This document shows positions 1 through 8,229 of a stretch of 64,000 bases of DNA, in pieces. The stretch covers positions 1 through 64,000 of the forward strand of contig NZ_PXZO01000023.1 of assembly GCF_003013475.1 (NCBI RefSeq). Direction: 5' to 3'. Both the position numbers and the translations under genes were made by a program. Position 1 is the first letter of the stretch. Every line of letters starts with the position of its first letter. This stretch comes from Brevibacillus porteri (lineage in GTDB: Bacteria > Bacillota > Bacilli > Brevibacillales > Brevibacillaceae). The notes under the pieces are model-generated. The model saw only the letters and a program-made list of their open reading frames with translations. It searched no databases and was not told the origin of the DNA.

Positions 1-240
1 TTCGACTCTGACACGCCAGCATGGGGGATTCACTGGCCGTCTCCACTAAAAAAAGGGACCGTCGAGCCAAAGCCACCCTACGGGCGGAAGATTCTCAGGG
101 AAGAAGTGTTCGACAAGCGGGTCCCCTTTTTGAAGTTCCGACTGGGTTCGCGGTGTCAAGGTCTACGAGCCCTGTGCTTTTTCTTCTCACCAGCTTTGTT
201 TGTTCATCGGTACCTTTTAAAATCTTTCCTATATGAAAAT
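1..240. other. Non-coding stretch with an inverted repeat
   Basis: No convincing gene is visible here. An A-rich GGGACC arm near 51-60 can pair with GGGTCCCC plus a T run at 119-131, and TCGA/TCGAC segments extend the pairing, so a stem around 50-131 is possible. It could be the end of an element that starts outside the window. I do not recognise it as a known RNA. Confidence 0.35.
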
Positions 241-273
241 AAAAAAGAGTCCAGATCTTGTCTGAACTCTTCT
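241..273 (-). terminator. Terminator of the paa catabolic operon
   Basis: An 11-bp stem (AAGAGTCCAGA at 245-255 with TCTGAACTCTT at 261-271, one mismatch) is followed on the minus strand by a run of T. It sits about 15 bp beyond the stop codon of the aldehyde dehydrogenase and fits a Rho-independent end of the paaABCD-aldehyde dehydrogenase transcript. Confidence 0.8.
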
Positions 274-286
274 TCTCTTCATTATC

Positions 287-1729
287 TTACAGTCCAAAGG
301 AAACGAACTTGGTTTCCAAATACTCATCCATTCCGTATCGGCCACCTTCACGGCCGATTCCGCTTTCCTTGAATCCGCCAAACGGCGCTTGCGTCTGCGT
401 AGGAGAACCATCATTGATCCCTACGATTCCGTATTCGAGGAGCTCAGCCATACGGAAGCAACGCTGATTATCGCGGGTGTACACATAAGCAGCCAAGCCG
501 TAACGTGTGTCGTTTGCCATCTGTACAACATCCGCTTCCTCTGTAAAACGCACGAGTGGAACGACTGGACCGAACGTTTCCTCAAAGGAGATTTTCATAT
601 CCGTTGTAACGCCAGCAATCAAGGTCGGTTCGCAATAGAAGCCCTTCGCATAATCACCTTCAAGCAAACGATTTCCGCCGTATACCACTTGCCCGCCTTT
701 GTCCTTGGCGTCCTCGATATGCTCGAGCACCTTGTTCAAGGCACGCTCGTTCACCAGTGGACCGATCTCTGTCTCTTTCTGGCGACCATCTCCTACCTTC
801 GCACGCTTCAGACGCTCTATCAGTTTTTCTGTGAACGCATCTGCGACATCCTCGTGGACGTACAGGCGGTTCGTGCAAATGCACATTTGACCGGAGTTGC
901 GGAATTTGCTCTCAAACAGACCTTTTACGGCTGCATCCAGATCGGCATCCGGGAATACGATGAACGGTGCGTGACCACCAAGCTCCATGCTGACGCGCTT
1001 CACTTGCTTCGCCGCGCCCTCCATCAGCAGCTTGCCGACACGAGTGGAGCCTGTAAATCCGATTTTGGAAAGCTTCGGATTGTCGACGAACTCTTTCCCA
1101 ATCGATTCAGGATTTCCAATGACGAGGTTTACGACGCCTTTTGGAAAACCAGCCTGCTCAATCAGCTCAAACATACGAATCGCAGACAGCGGCGTGCTTT
1201 CTGCTGGCTTTAAAACCACCGTGCAGCCCGCAGCCAATGCCGGAGCGATCTTGCGTGCAACCATGTTCACCGGGAAGTTCCACGGGGTAATCGCCCCTAC
1301 CACTCCTACAGGCTGACGCAGCACCATGATGCGCTTGTTTGCAACGGAGGATGGGATCGTTTCTCCGTTGACACGCTTGGCTTCTTCTGCGTACCAGACA
1401 AAGTTATCAGCGGCACCCAGCACTTCGCCTTTTGCCTCGCCCAAAGGCTTGCCCATTTCAGCAGAAATGATGCCCGCTAGTTCATCCCGATTGTTTTTCA
1501 CCAGCTCGGACAAGTTGTACAAATATTTGGCGCGCTCGCGAGCAGTCAGTCGAGACCAGCTTGCAAATGCCTGATGAGCAGCGTCGATGGCCTTGTTGGC
1601 ATCACGACCATCGCCGAAGGTTACTGTTCCAACCGTTTCGCCTGTAGCAGGATTCGTAATCTGAATGGACTCGCCACTCTCGGCAGTCACCCATTCTCCA
1701 TTAATAAACATTTGCTTGTACTCTCCCAT
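287..1729 (-). CDS. NAD(P)-dependent aldehyde dehydrogenase (GabD-like) ending the paaABCD operon
   Basis: This 480-residue protein is a full-length aldehyde dehydrogenase of the succinate-semialdehyde dehydrogenase (GabD) type. The family signature is clear: the cofactor segment with ITPWNFP near 147-153, the general base Glu in MELGG at about 249 and the nucleophile Cys in GQMC at about 283. The ATG at 1729 is preferred over a TTG at 1747 because AGAGGAG lies just upstream of it. It is the last gene after paaABCD. Since no PaaZ fusion is present, it may oxidise the semialdehyde made after ring opening, as the stand-alone enzyme PacL does in other organisms. Substrate is inferred from context; family assignment is firm. 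Confidence 0.9.
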   Translation of the reverse strand: MGEYKQMFINGEWVTAESGESIQITNPATGETVGTVTFGDGRDANKAIDAAHQAFASWSRLTARERAKYLYNLSELVKNNRDELAGIISAEMGKPLGEAKGEVLGAADNFVWYAEEAKRVNGETIPSSVANKRIMVLRQPVGVVGAITPWNFPVNMVARKIAPALAAGCTVVLKPAESTPLSAIRMFELIEQAGFPKGVVNLVIGNPESIGKEFVDNPKLSKIGFTGSTRVGKLLMEGAAKQVKRVSMELGGHAPFIVFPDADLDAAVKGLFESKFRNSGQMCICTNRLYVHEDVADAFTEKLIERLKRAKVGDGRQKETEIGPLVNERALNKVLEHIEDAKDKGGQVVYGGNRLLEGDYAKGFYCEPTLIAGVTTDMKISFEETFGPVVPLVRFTEEADVVQMANDTRYGLAAYVYTRDNQRCFRMAELLEYGIVGINDGSPTQTQAPFGGFKESGIGREGGRYGMDEYLETKFVSFGL

Positions 1730-1753
1730 GACATTCGCTCCTCTCAATCTCTC

Positions 1754-2257
1754 TCAATAGATTGGTTTTAGGGCCTCAAACGGATTTTTGCAGTGCCGGC
1801 AATACAAAATACTTCGACAAGCAGCAGGGCCAAACAAATTTTCCATTTTTGTATACGGGGAATCACAGTAGGGACATGCCACTTCCCATGTATCTCCCTG
1901 TTTGAAGTCAAGCGGTGGCGGCGCGATGCCAAAGCTTTTCAGCTTATCACGAGCATCCAAGGCGATACGATCAGATGTCCAGGCTGGATCATAGACAAAC
2001 GCTACCTGAACCTGATTGATTCCTTCTACCTCCACCAGCTTTTCTGTGATGTTCTTCTTCATGATCTCGAGTGCCGGACAGCCGACAAAGGTAGGGAGCA
2101 CCTCGACGTGTACGACGTCTGCCTCGACGCGCACTTTGTGAATCATCCCCATCTCTACCATGCTGATCACCGGAATTTCGGGATCTGTTACTTGCTGCAG
2201 CAGTTCCCAGCATGTCGCTTCAAGCCCTTCATGCAGTTGCAATTCTTCTTGCGCCAT
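1754..2257 (-). CDS. paaD: PaaD, accessory protein of phenylacetyl-CoA epoxidase
   Basis: The 167-residue protein has an N-terminal MIP18/DUF59 domain (about residues 10-95) and a C-terminal zinc ribbon with CPYC, a further Cys and CRHC. This is the layout of PaaD, which helps mature the iron centre of the PaaABC epoxidase. The ORF opens further upstream to 2389, but the ATG at 2257 has an AAAGGAGTG site at good spacing and the upstream part would overlap paaC. It lies 16 bp after paaC in the same direction, so the two are almost certainly co-transcribed. Confidence 0.92.
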   Translation of the reverse strand: MAQEELQLHEGLEATCWELLQQVTDPEIPVISMVEMGMIHKVRVEADVVHVEVLPTFVGCPALEIMKKNITEKLVEVEGINQVQVAFVYDPAWTSDRIALDARDKLKSFGIAPPPLDFKQGDTWEVACPYCDSPYTKMENLFGPAACRSILYCRHCKNPFEALKPIY

Positions 2258-2273
2258 GAGAGAATCACTCCTT

Positions 2274-3107
2274 TTACCAGCCTGCAGCCGGATCAATGCG
2301 ATACACTTCAGACAAGGTAGCCAAAGCTTGCACCAGATCAGCAGTATGTTCACCGTGACGACCGCGCTCTTGTGGAACTCCTGGCTCACCCTGCCATTCG
2401 AGTCCTGCTTTTTCGAAAATGTCTTTGGTCAGTGTCAGCCATTTTTGTTTCAGTTGCTCTTCTTCTGCAATCAGGCCAAATTGAACGATATCGACCTGAT
2501 TTGGTCCAAGATGAGGCAGCTCCCCGGCATCCTTCCAAACTTTTGCAATGGCTGCCTCCAGCCTCTGACGCGCATCAGGCGTACTGTTCGCCAGTTGCTT
2601 CAGCCAAACTTGCCAGTGCATCAGATGATAGCGATGCTCTGTCATCATTTTGCGACTAACCAGCGCGAGTGGTGCGTATGACGACTGCGCAAGTGCCTCC
2701 AAGCGAACCTGCTTGTATAAGCCGTACACATAGCTGCGAACAATCGCATAAGCCCAATCGTAATGAGGATGATCGTTGTATTCGCCGTCGCCGTTTTTAC
2801 GCTCTACCAAGATCGCATTGGAAAACGCCTTCACCTCGCGCAGCTGTGCGAGATCGTCTGCTTTTCCTACTCCTAGTTGCTCCAGCATTTCATAAAACAT
2901 CACGGCATGGCCCATCATGTCCTGGGACATCGAAGAAAAGGCCACATCTTCTTCAATATGCGGAGCAAGCCCAAGCCATTCCGATCCACGATAAGCCAAT
3001 ATAAAATCGTCATCAGCAAGCTGGAACAACAGGTCGGTTAAGGCTTTTGCGAATGCCGGGTTTTGTTTTGCTACTTCCACTGTTTCTACATGTAAAATGT
3101 CGCCCAT
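2274..3107 (-). CDS. paaC: PaaC, structural subunit of phenylacetyl-CoA epoxidase
   Basis: The 277-residue protein is an all-helical ferritin-like subunit matching PaaC, the partner that pairs with catalytic PaaA in the 1,2-phenylacetyl-CoA epoxidase. Recognisable stretches are FQLADDDF near the start, DMMGHAVMFYEML and YDWAYAIVRSYVYG. The ATG at 3107 follows GGAGGG; the longer reading to 3302 would run through paaB and is rejected. It sits between paaB and paaD with short gaps. PaaC of known systems does not bind the catalytic iron pair; I assume the same here. Confidence 0.93.
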   Translation of the reverse strand: MGDILHVETVEVAKQNPAFAKALTDLLFQLADDDFILAYRGSEWLGLAPHIEEDVAFSSMSQDMMGHAVMFYEMLEQLGVGKADDLAQLREVKAFSNAILVERKNGDGEYNDHPHYDWAYAIVRSYVYGLYKQVRLEALAQSSYAPLALVSRKMMTEHRYHLMHWQVWLKQLANSTPDARQRLEAAIAKVWKDAGELPHLGPNQVDIVQFGLIAEEEQLKQKWLTLTKDIFEKAGLEWQGEPGVPQERGRHGEHTADLVQALATLSEVYRIDPAAGW

Positions 3108-3124
3108 GATTGTATCCCTCCTGC

Positions 3125-3457
3125 TTAACTGCCGTTGCCTGCATGCTTCTGTTTTTCTTCGTACTGCTCGCGATGGTGACGCCATCTCGACTGCAAGTCG
3201 CCGTATCCTTTGGTCTCCCGATAACTCTTGTTGTCGAGTCTTTCCAGGAAAGGACGCTCCTCTGGCGGTAGTCCAAAAATGTCGTCGCGCTTGACTACCC
3301 ACAAATTAAAACAAGGCTCGCGGCGCAAGAAATTTTCCCTCGCCATGCTCAATGCGACTTCTTTATTGGGTGCCAACAAACTGAACTGTTGGACGAACGG
3401 AGCATTTACGCTTTTTTGGCTGAATACTTCATATATGAAAAAGTTTTCGTTGCTCAT
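3125..3457 (-). CDS. paaB: PaaB, small subunit of phenylacetyl-CoA epoxidase
   Basis: The 110-residue protein resembles PaaB, the bridging subunit of the epoxidase complex. Typical segments are YEVFSQKSVNAPFVQQFSL near the N terminus, the MARENFLRREPCFNLWVV block and the DDIFGLPPEE segment. The second ATG (3457) is preferred over one at 3463 because AGGTGA is then correctly spaced. It sits 10 bp after paaA and 17 bp before paaC, which fits tight translational coupling of a complex. Confidence 0.92.
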   Translation of the reverse strand: MSNENFFIYEVFSQKSVNAPFVQQFSLLAPNKEVALSMARENFLRREPCFNLWVVKRDDIFGLPPEERPFLERLDNKSYRETKGYGDLQSRWRHHREQYEEKQKHAGNGS

Positions 3458-3467
3458 CCACATTCAC

Positions 3468-4436
3468 CTACCCTACTTGTCGGCCGTACGACATGATCGC
3501 GTCACGCACCCATTTGGTTTCTTCATAAGACATTACCCGAAGATTCAGACGGTGAGCGGAGCGTGGTCCGTTCCCCTTGACGATTTGCTTGAACTCTTCC
3601 CAGTCAGGCTGTTGGTAGACCCATTTGTCTTCTGCCTCGTCGAAGTAAATCGTATCGTCTGGAACTGTGAAGCCAAGGTGAAAAATACGCGGCAAATACT
3701 TTTTCAGGAATACTTGGCGCAATTCTTCATTCGTCTGTGTACGAATCTTGTAGCGCATGTTGGATTCCTGATTGCTCGTAATGTTGCCGTTTTCCGGCGG
3801 TCCGAAAAACATCAAGAGCGCTGGCCACCAACGATGGATAGCATCTTGCAGCATTTGGCGCTGTTCATCGGTGCCTTCTGCCAACTCCAAGACGATGCTC
3901 TCCCCGTGTTGGGCGTGGAACTTTTCTTCCGCACAGATCCGATGCAGAGCACGGGCGTAAGGTGCATAAGATGTATCGAGGGACATCGATTGCGTAATGA
4001 TAGCCGCGCCGTCAACCAGCCAGCCAATCACACCAGCATCAGCCCAAGTAGGCGCCTCCATGTGGAATACATTGTGAAATTTCAGTCTTTTTGTAAACAA
4101 ATCATTCAGGATATCCTCGCGCGTCTTGCCCAATGGCTCAAGCAAGTCTTCTGCGACGCGAAGCAGCAATTGACCATGCCCCATCTCGTCCTGGACCTTC
4201 GCCATAATTGCCAGCTTTCTGCGCAGTGTCGGCGCCTTCGGTACCCATTCTTTTTCCGGCAAGGCACCCATGATCTCACTGATGCCATGCATCGAAATCA
4301 GCTTGATCAACTGGTTGCGATAGTCGTCTGGCATCCAATCGTCTGCCTCTATTTTTTCCCCGCGTTCGATTCTCGCTAAAAACGCTTCCAACTTTTCGTT
4401 TTCAGTCAGATCGGCATGTTCGAGCCTCATTTGCAT
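3468..4436 (-). CDS. paaA: PaaA, catalytic di-iron subunit of phenylacetyl-CoA epoxidase
   Basis: This 322-residue protein is the catalytic subunit that inserts one oxygen atom into the ring of phenylacetyl-CoA. Iron-ligand motifs are visible: DEMGHGQ (ExxH) and EEKFHAQHGE. The start at 4436 has a strong AAAGGAGGGCG site. It is the first gene of a paaABCD-aldehyde dehydrogenase run and has its own promoter region with a TATAAT box and putative operator repeats at 4493-4521. The reductase PaaE that normally delivers electrons is not encoded anywhere in this window. Confidence 0.95.
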   Translation of the reverse strand: MQMRLEHADLTENEKLEAFLARIERGEKIEADDWMPDDYRNQLIKLISMHGISEIMGALPEKEWVPKAPTLRRKLAIMAKVQDEMGHGQLLLRVAEDLLEPLGKTREDILNDLFTKRLKFHNVFHMEAPTWADAGVIGWLVDGAAIITQSMSLDTSYAPYARALHRICAEEKFHAQHGESIVLELAEGTDEQRQMLQDAIHRWWPALLMFFGPPENGNITSNQESNMRYKIRTQTNEELRQVFLKKYLPRIFHLGFTVPDDTIYFDEAEDKWVYQQPDWEEFKQIVKGNGPRSAHRLNLRVMSYEETKWVRDAIMSYGRQVG

Positions 4437-4476
4437 GGAGAACGCCCTCCTTTTATCAGATATGCATTATGTTAAA

Positions 4477-4521
4477 ATTATAATACGTTTTTATAACGCA
4501 ATAATAACATAACGTCATACG
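4477..4521 (-). promoter_or_regulatory. paaA promoter with candidate PaaX operator repeats
   Basis: On the minus strand a TATAAT-type -10 box lies at 4477-4482. Upstream of it, ATAACG occurs at 4493-4498 and again within CATAACGTCATACG at 4509-4521. The same hexamer in similar context occurs before paaX (11201) and before the ethD-paaI unit (20844). The overlap with the presumed -35 region fits repression. The regulator is inferred from context and could be PaaX or a TetR-type protein encoded elsewhere. Confidence 0.5.
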
Positions 4522-4525
4522 TTTT

Positions 4526-4541
4526 TGCAATACGCTTACAT
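4526..4541 (-). promoter_or_regulatory. cre-like site upstream of paaA
   Basis: Read on the minus strand, ATGTAAGCGTATTGCA matches the CcpA cre consensus WTGNAANCGNWNNCWW except at one position. It lies about 50 bp upstream of the paaA -10 box, where CcpA could regulate the promoter. Similar TGTAAGCG half-sites occur upstream of livH and, as a fuller palindrome, upstream of glpF. Confidence 0.4.
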
Positions 4542-4551
4542 TGAGACTCTA

Positions 4552-5379
4552 CTATTCTCCGCGCCCAGTTATTTCTGCTGCCTTTTTCAATTGCTCGGCC
4601 ATTTGCCGCAGCTCCTGCATGACTGCATCCAGCTCCTGTATTCGCGTTGACTGCTGCTCGCTGTGATTCATCGTCTTCTCCATTTCGCCCGTTACTGTCC
4701 CGACGAGTGCATTCATTTCATCTAATAGCTGGAAAATACCTTTCGCTGAAGTAGCGGTCGTCTGGGAAAGCTGACGAATTTCCTCTGCGACCACGGAAAA
4801 GCCGCGACCAGCAGCACCTGCCCGTGCCGCTTCGAGGACGGCATTCAAGCCGAGTACATTGGAGCGCGTCGAGATATTGCGGATCAATTCGTTGATTTGG
4901 GTCGTTTCTGCAATTTTCAGCCCTAATTGACCAGCTGCATCACTCAGCGTGTGGCTAGCTTGTGCCAAATTGTCCGCGTCCTTTGCCAGACTTTCTGTAT
5001 GCTGTGCGATATTTTCCAGCGCGTCCGTCAAGTTTTGAGCCAAACCGTGCAAACGATCCTCTTGATCGGTCGTCACGCCTGTCGCCAAGCAACCAACTAC
5101 ACGCCCGTTTTCGACAAGCGGATAACCGACTGCGATATAAGGAATGCCGTAGAGCTCTTTGGAAATCTTCTTCACGACCCGCTTGCCCTCTTTTACCGCC
5201 GTCGCATTGATACTCCCCGGGCGCAATTCGTCTCCTACTCGAATCCCCAGGTTCAAGCCCTGTGCCGGATAATAGGCGAGAAACTTCTCTTTGTCGGTGA
5301 CTCCTACCATACATTCAGACAAAAACGCCTTTTGTAAAATCGGTGCGACCATTAAGACGCTATTCAGCAATTGAGACAT
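4552..5379 (-). CDS. Soluble YfmS-like chemoreceptor
   Basis: The 275-residue protein has no transmembrane segment. Residues 1-120 form a sensory region of the kind found in B. subtilis YfmS, and the C-terminal part holds the methyl-accepting signalling hairpin, with the tip sequence [31 protein letters not shown]. The start at 5379 follows TAGGAGGATC; the ORF to 5436 has no site. It lies between the Liv-type importer and paaA on the same strand, which suggests a link of phenylacetate uptake or metabolism with taxis. The ligand is unknown. Confidence 0.85.
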   Translation of the reverse strand: MSQLLNSVLMVAPILQKAFLSECMVGVTDKEKFLAYYPAQGLNLGIRVGDELRPGSINATAVKEGKRVVKKISKELYGIPYIAVGYPLVENGRVVGCLATGVTTDQEDRLHGLAQNLTDALENIAQHTESLAKDADNLAQASHTLSDAAGQLGLKIAETTQINELIRNISTRSNVLGLNAVLEAARAGAAGRGFSVVAEEIRQLSQTTATSAKGIFQLLDEMNALVGTVTGEMEKTMNHSEQQSTRIQELDAVMQELRQMAEQLKKAAEITGRGE

Positions 5380-5463
5380 GCATGATCCTCCTACCCTTGT
5401 GATGAAAACAACGATTCCCCCCGCATTCTTCTTCACGACGCGGAGGGAACTAACTTCTTTCTC

Positions 5464-6651
5464 TTATTTAACGAGCTGGAATTTTCCATCCTTCACTTCA
5501 ACCATGATCATGCTGTCTTCTGTCAGACCGTTATGATCATCAGCCGTGAACTTGAATTCTCCGGTTACCCCTACGTATTTCGCCTTTTCCAATACTTCGC
5601 CCAGTTTAGAGGTGTCGCCGCCAGCTTGCTTCAAGCCCTCCACGAGCAGATTCAAGCCGTCGTATCCGTATCCCGCGAAGCCGTCTGGCTGTGTATTGTA
5701 GGCAGCTTGATAACCATCCACGAATTTTTTGATGATGGCAGATTGCGGATCGTCTGCCGCTACTTGTTCAGGAATGAGCAGTTTTCCAGCTACCATCAGG
5801 ACACCCTCACCTGCGTCTCCAATCAGTTCGAGGAATTTGCTATTCGCAGAGCCATGGCTGCTAATGATCGGAATAGTGAGGTTCAGTTGCTTGGCTTCCT
5901 TCACAATCGTAGCGGGTCCAGGATTCGTACCTGCCACAATCAGTGCCTGCGCATCAGTCCCTTTGATCTTGGTCAATTGGGAGCTCATGGACGGATCTTT
6001 TGTGCCGTACTTTTCTTCGGCTACAATCGTGATGCCGTATTCAGGCGCATATTTTTGCAATTGCGTGGTCCAGCCACTTCCATATGGATTGCTGTCATTG
6101 AGCGTAGCAATTTTCGTAATGCCTTTTTCCTTCAAATATTTGAAGATGCGCTTCGTTCCGTGTACGTCCGTGTGCGGCGTTTTGTAGATGCCTGCACGAA
6201 CTGGATTGGTGATTTGGTCTGCCGCTGCCATCGAGATCAGCGGGAGCTTTTCTGCTGCGGCATACTCAGCCATCCCGAGAGACGGACCACTGCCCGAGGA
6301 ACCGAGTACAGCTACGACCTTTTCTTTCGAAGCGAGCTTTTTGATTGCTTTTACTGCTTCCGTATTGTCAGACTTGTCGTCTTCAAAAATGACTTCCAAC
6401 GGTCGACCCTCTACTCCGCCAGCGCCGTTGATTTCTTTTACCAACAACTCTACCGCTTGCTTCTCTGGTACGCCGAGCGGACTGTTCGGACCAGTCAGCG
6501 AGAAAATAGCGCCGACCTTGATCGGGTCCTTGCTGGCGCCACCAGTGCCCGACTCTGCCGCTGGCGTAGCGCCGCCTCCACAGGCACTCAAGAAAACGAG
6601 CGAAGCGACTGCTGCTGGAAATAGCCATTTTTTGAATGTTCGTTTTTTCAT
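5464..6651 (-). CDS. ABC transporter substrate-binding lipoprotein (LivJ family)
   Basis: The 395-residue protein starts with a lipoprotein signal: a basic N terminus, hydrophobic core and lipobox LSAC with Cys24. The rest is a two-lobed periplasmic-binding protein of the branched-chain amino acid/aromatic (HAAT) type, with the typical IKVGAIFSLTGPNSPLG start of the mature domain. It is anchored outside the membrane and feeds the LivH/LivM channel encoded just upstream. Because the whole set is embedded in the paa island, its substrate may be phenylacetate or a related aromatic acid rather than leucine; this is inference. Confidence 0.9.
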   Translation of the reverse strand: MKKRTFKKWLFPAAVASLVFLSACGGGATPAAESGTGGASKDPIKVGAIFSLTGPNSPLGVPEKQAVELLVKEINGAGGVEGRPLEVIFEDDKSDNTEAVKAIKKLASKEKVVAVLGSSGSGPSLGMAEYAAAEKLPLISMAAADQITNPVRAGIYKTPHTDVHGTKRIFKYLKEKGITKIATLNDSNPYGSGWTTQLQKYAPEYGITIVAEEKYGTKDPSMSSQLTKIKGTDAQALIVAGTNPGPATIVKEAKQLNLTIPIISSHGSANSKFLELIGDAGEGVLMVAGKLLIPEQVAADDPQSAIIKKFVDGYQAAYNTQPDGFAGYGYDGLNLLVEGLKQAGGDTSKLGEVLEKAKYVGVTGEFKFTADDHNGLTEDSMIMVEVKDGKFQLVK

Positions 6652-6701
6652 GGGTGTACCCCCTCAAATGTATGTGTCTATCTTAGTCAAACTGCTATTG
6701 G

Positions 6702-7445
6702 CTACACTGCCTCGTGGGAGCTTCCCAAATAAGCAGATTGCACACGCGGGTCATTGCTAATCTCGTCTGCCTTCCCTTCCAGCATGACGGTTCCTGTACT
6801 GAGTACGTAAGCCCGGTCGGAAATAGCGAGCGCTGCGCGAGCATTTTGCTCGACCAACAGCACCGTGGTGCCCCACTCCGAGCGAATCTCCTGCACAATC
6901 GTCAGGATTTCTTTGGCAATCAATGGAGCCAATCCTAGCGAAGGCTCGTCCAACAAGAGAAGCTGCGGTCGAGACAAGAGCGCTCTGCCAATGGCGAGCA
7001 TCTGCTGTTGCCCCCCGGAAAGCGTTCCCCCGAGCTGCCATTTCCGCTCTGCCAAAATGGGAAAACGTTCATACACCGTCTCCATTTCTTTGGCAATTTC
7101 CTTTTTGCTCGTCTTGGGCATCCGATGCGAAGCACCCAGCCACAAATTGTCCTCTACGGTCAGCGTCGAAAAAATTTGTCTGCGCTCCGGTACATGCGCC
7201 ATGCCCCGCGGTACTACCAGCTCCGCAGGAACACGCGTAATGTCCGCGTCACGAAACCAAATCTTGCCTTCCTTGTCGCCGTGCAGACCGCAAATACAGT
7301 TCAAAAGCGTCGTTTTACCTGCCCCATTTGCACCTAACAGAGAGACGATCTCGCCTTCGTTCACTTGTAAAGTAATCCCGTGCAACACTTCCACTGGACC
7401 GTAGCGAGCCGTGATGTTGTCTACTGTAAGGACTGCCTTCCCCAT
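6702..7445 (-). CDS. livF: ABC transporter ATPase LivF
   Basis: The 247-residue protein is the second ATPase of a Liv-type importer. The Walker A sequence GANGAGKTTL, signature LSGGQQQ and Walker B LLLLDEPSLGLAP are intact. The ATG at 7445 with GAGGTGG ahead is preferred over 7493, which would overlap livG. It lies 22 bp after livG. It would drive uptake through LivH/LivM together with LivG. Confidence 0.92.
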   Translation of the reverse strand: MGKAVLTVDNITARYGPVEVLHGITLQVNEGEIVSLLGANGAGKTTLLNCICGLHGDKEGKIWFRDADITRVPAELVVPRGMAHVPERRQIFSTLTVEDNLWLGASHRMPKTSKKEIAKEMETVYERFPILAERKWQLGGTLSGGQQQMLAIGRALLSRPQLLLLDEPSLGLAPLIAKEILTIVQEIRSEWGTTVLLVEQNARAALAISDRAYVLSTGTVMLEGKADEISNDPRVQSAYLGSSHEAV

Positions 7446-7467
7446 GTTTGTCCACCTCTTTCGCGCT

Positions 7468-8229
7468 TCATTCTGCACCCAGATACGCCGCAATCACTCG
7501 CGGGTTCTCCTGAATCTCACGCGGGGTTCCTTCTGCGATTTTTGATCCTTGATCCAATACAACGATGCGATCTGCAATCATCATGATCATATCCATGTCA
7601 TGCTCCACTAGTAAAATAGCCGTTCCGTTGTCGCGAATCTCGCAAAACATGCGGCTCATCTCCGCCGTCTCGGTATGATTCAGACCCGCAGCAGGCTCAT
7701 CCAACAAGAGCAGCCGTGGCTTGGCTACCATTGCGCGGGCAATCTCCATCAGCCGCAGTTTCCCGTATGGCAAGCTCCCAGCCAGCAAGGACGCTTCCTC
7801 TGCCAAGCCAACATTCTCTATCCACGTCTGTGCTTGCTCCTGCATCATCTTCTCTTCCTTGCGGGACTTTGCCAGATTCATGCCGCAGGAAAAGAGACTC
7901 GCGCTTGTCTGGGTATGCATGCCGACCATCACGTTTTCCAAGACGGTCATATCGTCAAAGGTTTGGAGGTTTTGAAAGGTTCGGGTGATGCCCAATCCGG
8001 CATATTCGTAGCCTTGCACACGTGTCAACGGCTGGTTGCTGAAGCGAATCTCTCCTTCCGAAGGCGGGATCACACCCGACACCATGTTGAGCACCGTGCT
8101 TTTTCCAGCACCATTCGGACCGATCAGCGCGAGGATCTCTCCTTCTCGCACCTGAAAATCTACTTGATTCACTGCTCGCACGCCGCCAAAATCACGAGAG
8201 AGCTTTTGCACATCCAAAAGTGTTGTCAT
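7468..8229 (-). CDS. livG: ABC transporter ATPase LivG
   Basis: The 253-residue protein is the first ATPase of the importer. It shows Walker A GPNGAGKSTV, Walker B LLLLDEPAAGLNHTE and the C-terminal GTPREIQENPRVIAAYLG tail characteristic of LivG. Its ATG overlaps the livM stop codon by 4 bp (ATGA), indicating translational coupling, and AAAGGAAGG is at good distance. The signature region reads LPYGKLRLMEIARA, the usual variant for LivG. Confidence 0.93.
   Translation of the reverse strand: MTTLLDVQKLSRDFGGVRAVNQVDFQVREGEILALIGPNGAGKSTVLNMVSGVIPPSEGEIRFSNQPLTRVQGYEYAGLGITRTFQNLQTFDDMTVLENVMVGMHTQTSASLFSCGMNLAKSRKEEKMMQEQAQTWIENVGLAEEASLLAGSLPYGKLRLMEIARAMVAKPRLLLLDEPAAGLNHTETAEMSRMFCEIRDNGTAILLVEHDMDMIMMIADRIVVLDQGSKIAEGTPREIQENPRVIAAYLGAE

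Noticed and set aside
389-1213. Long plus-strand open frame opposite the aldehyde dehydrogenase gene
   Set aside because: It has no family features, is rich in Cys, His and Arg, and lies fully opposite a clear enzyme gene.
3228-4379. 383-residue plus-strand frame opposite paaA and paaB
   Set aside because: It is the mirror of two well-supported genes and its translation has no recognisable domain.
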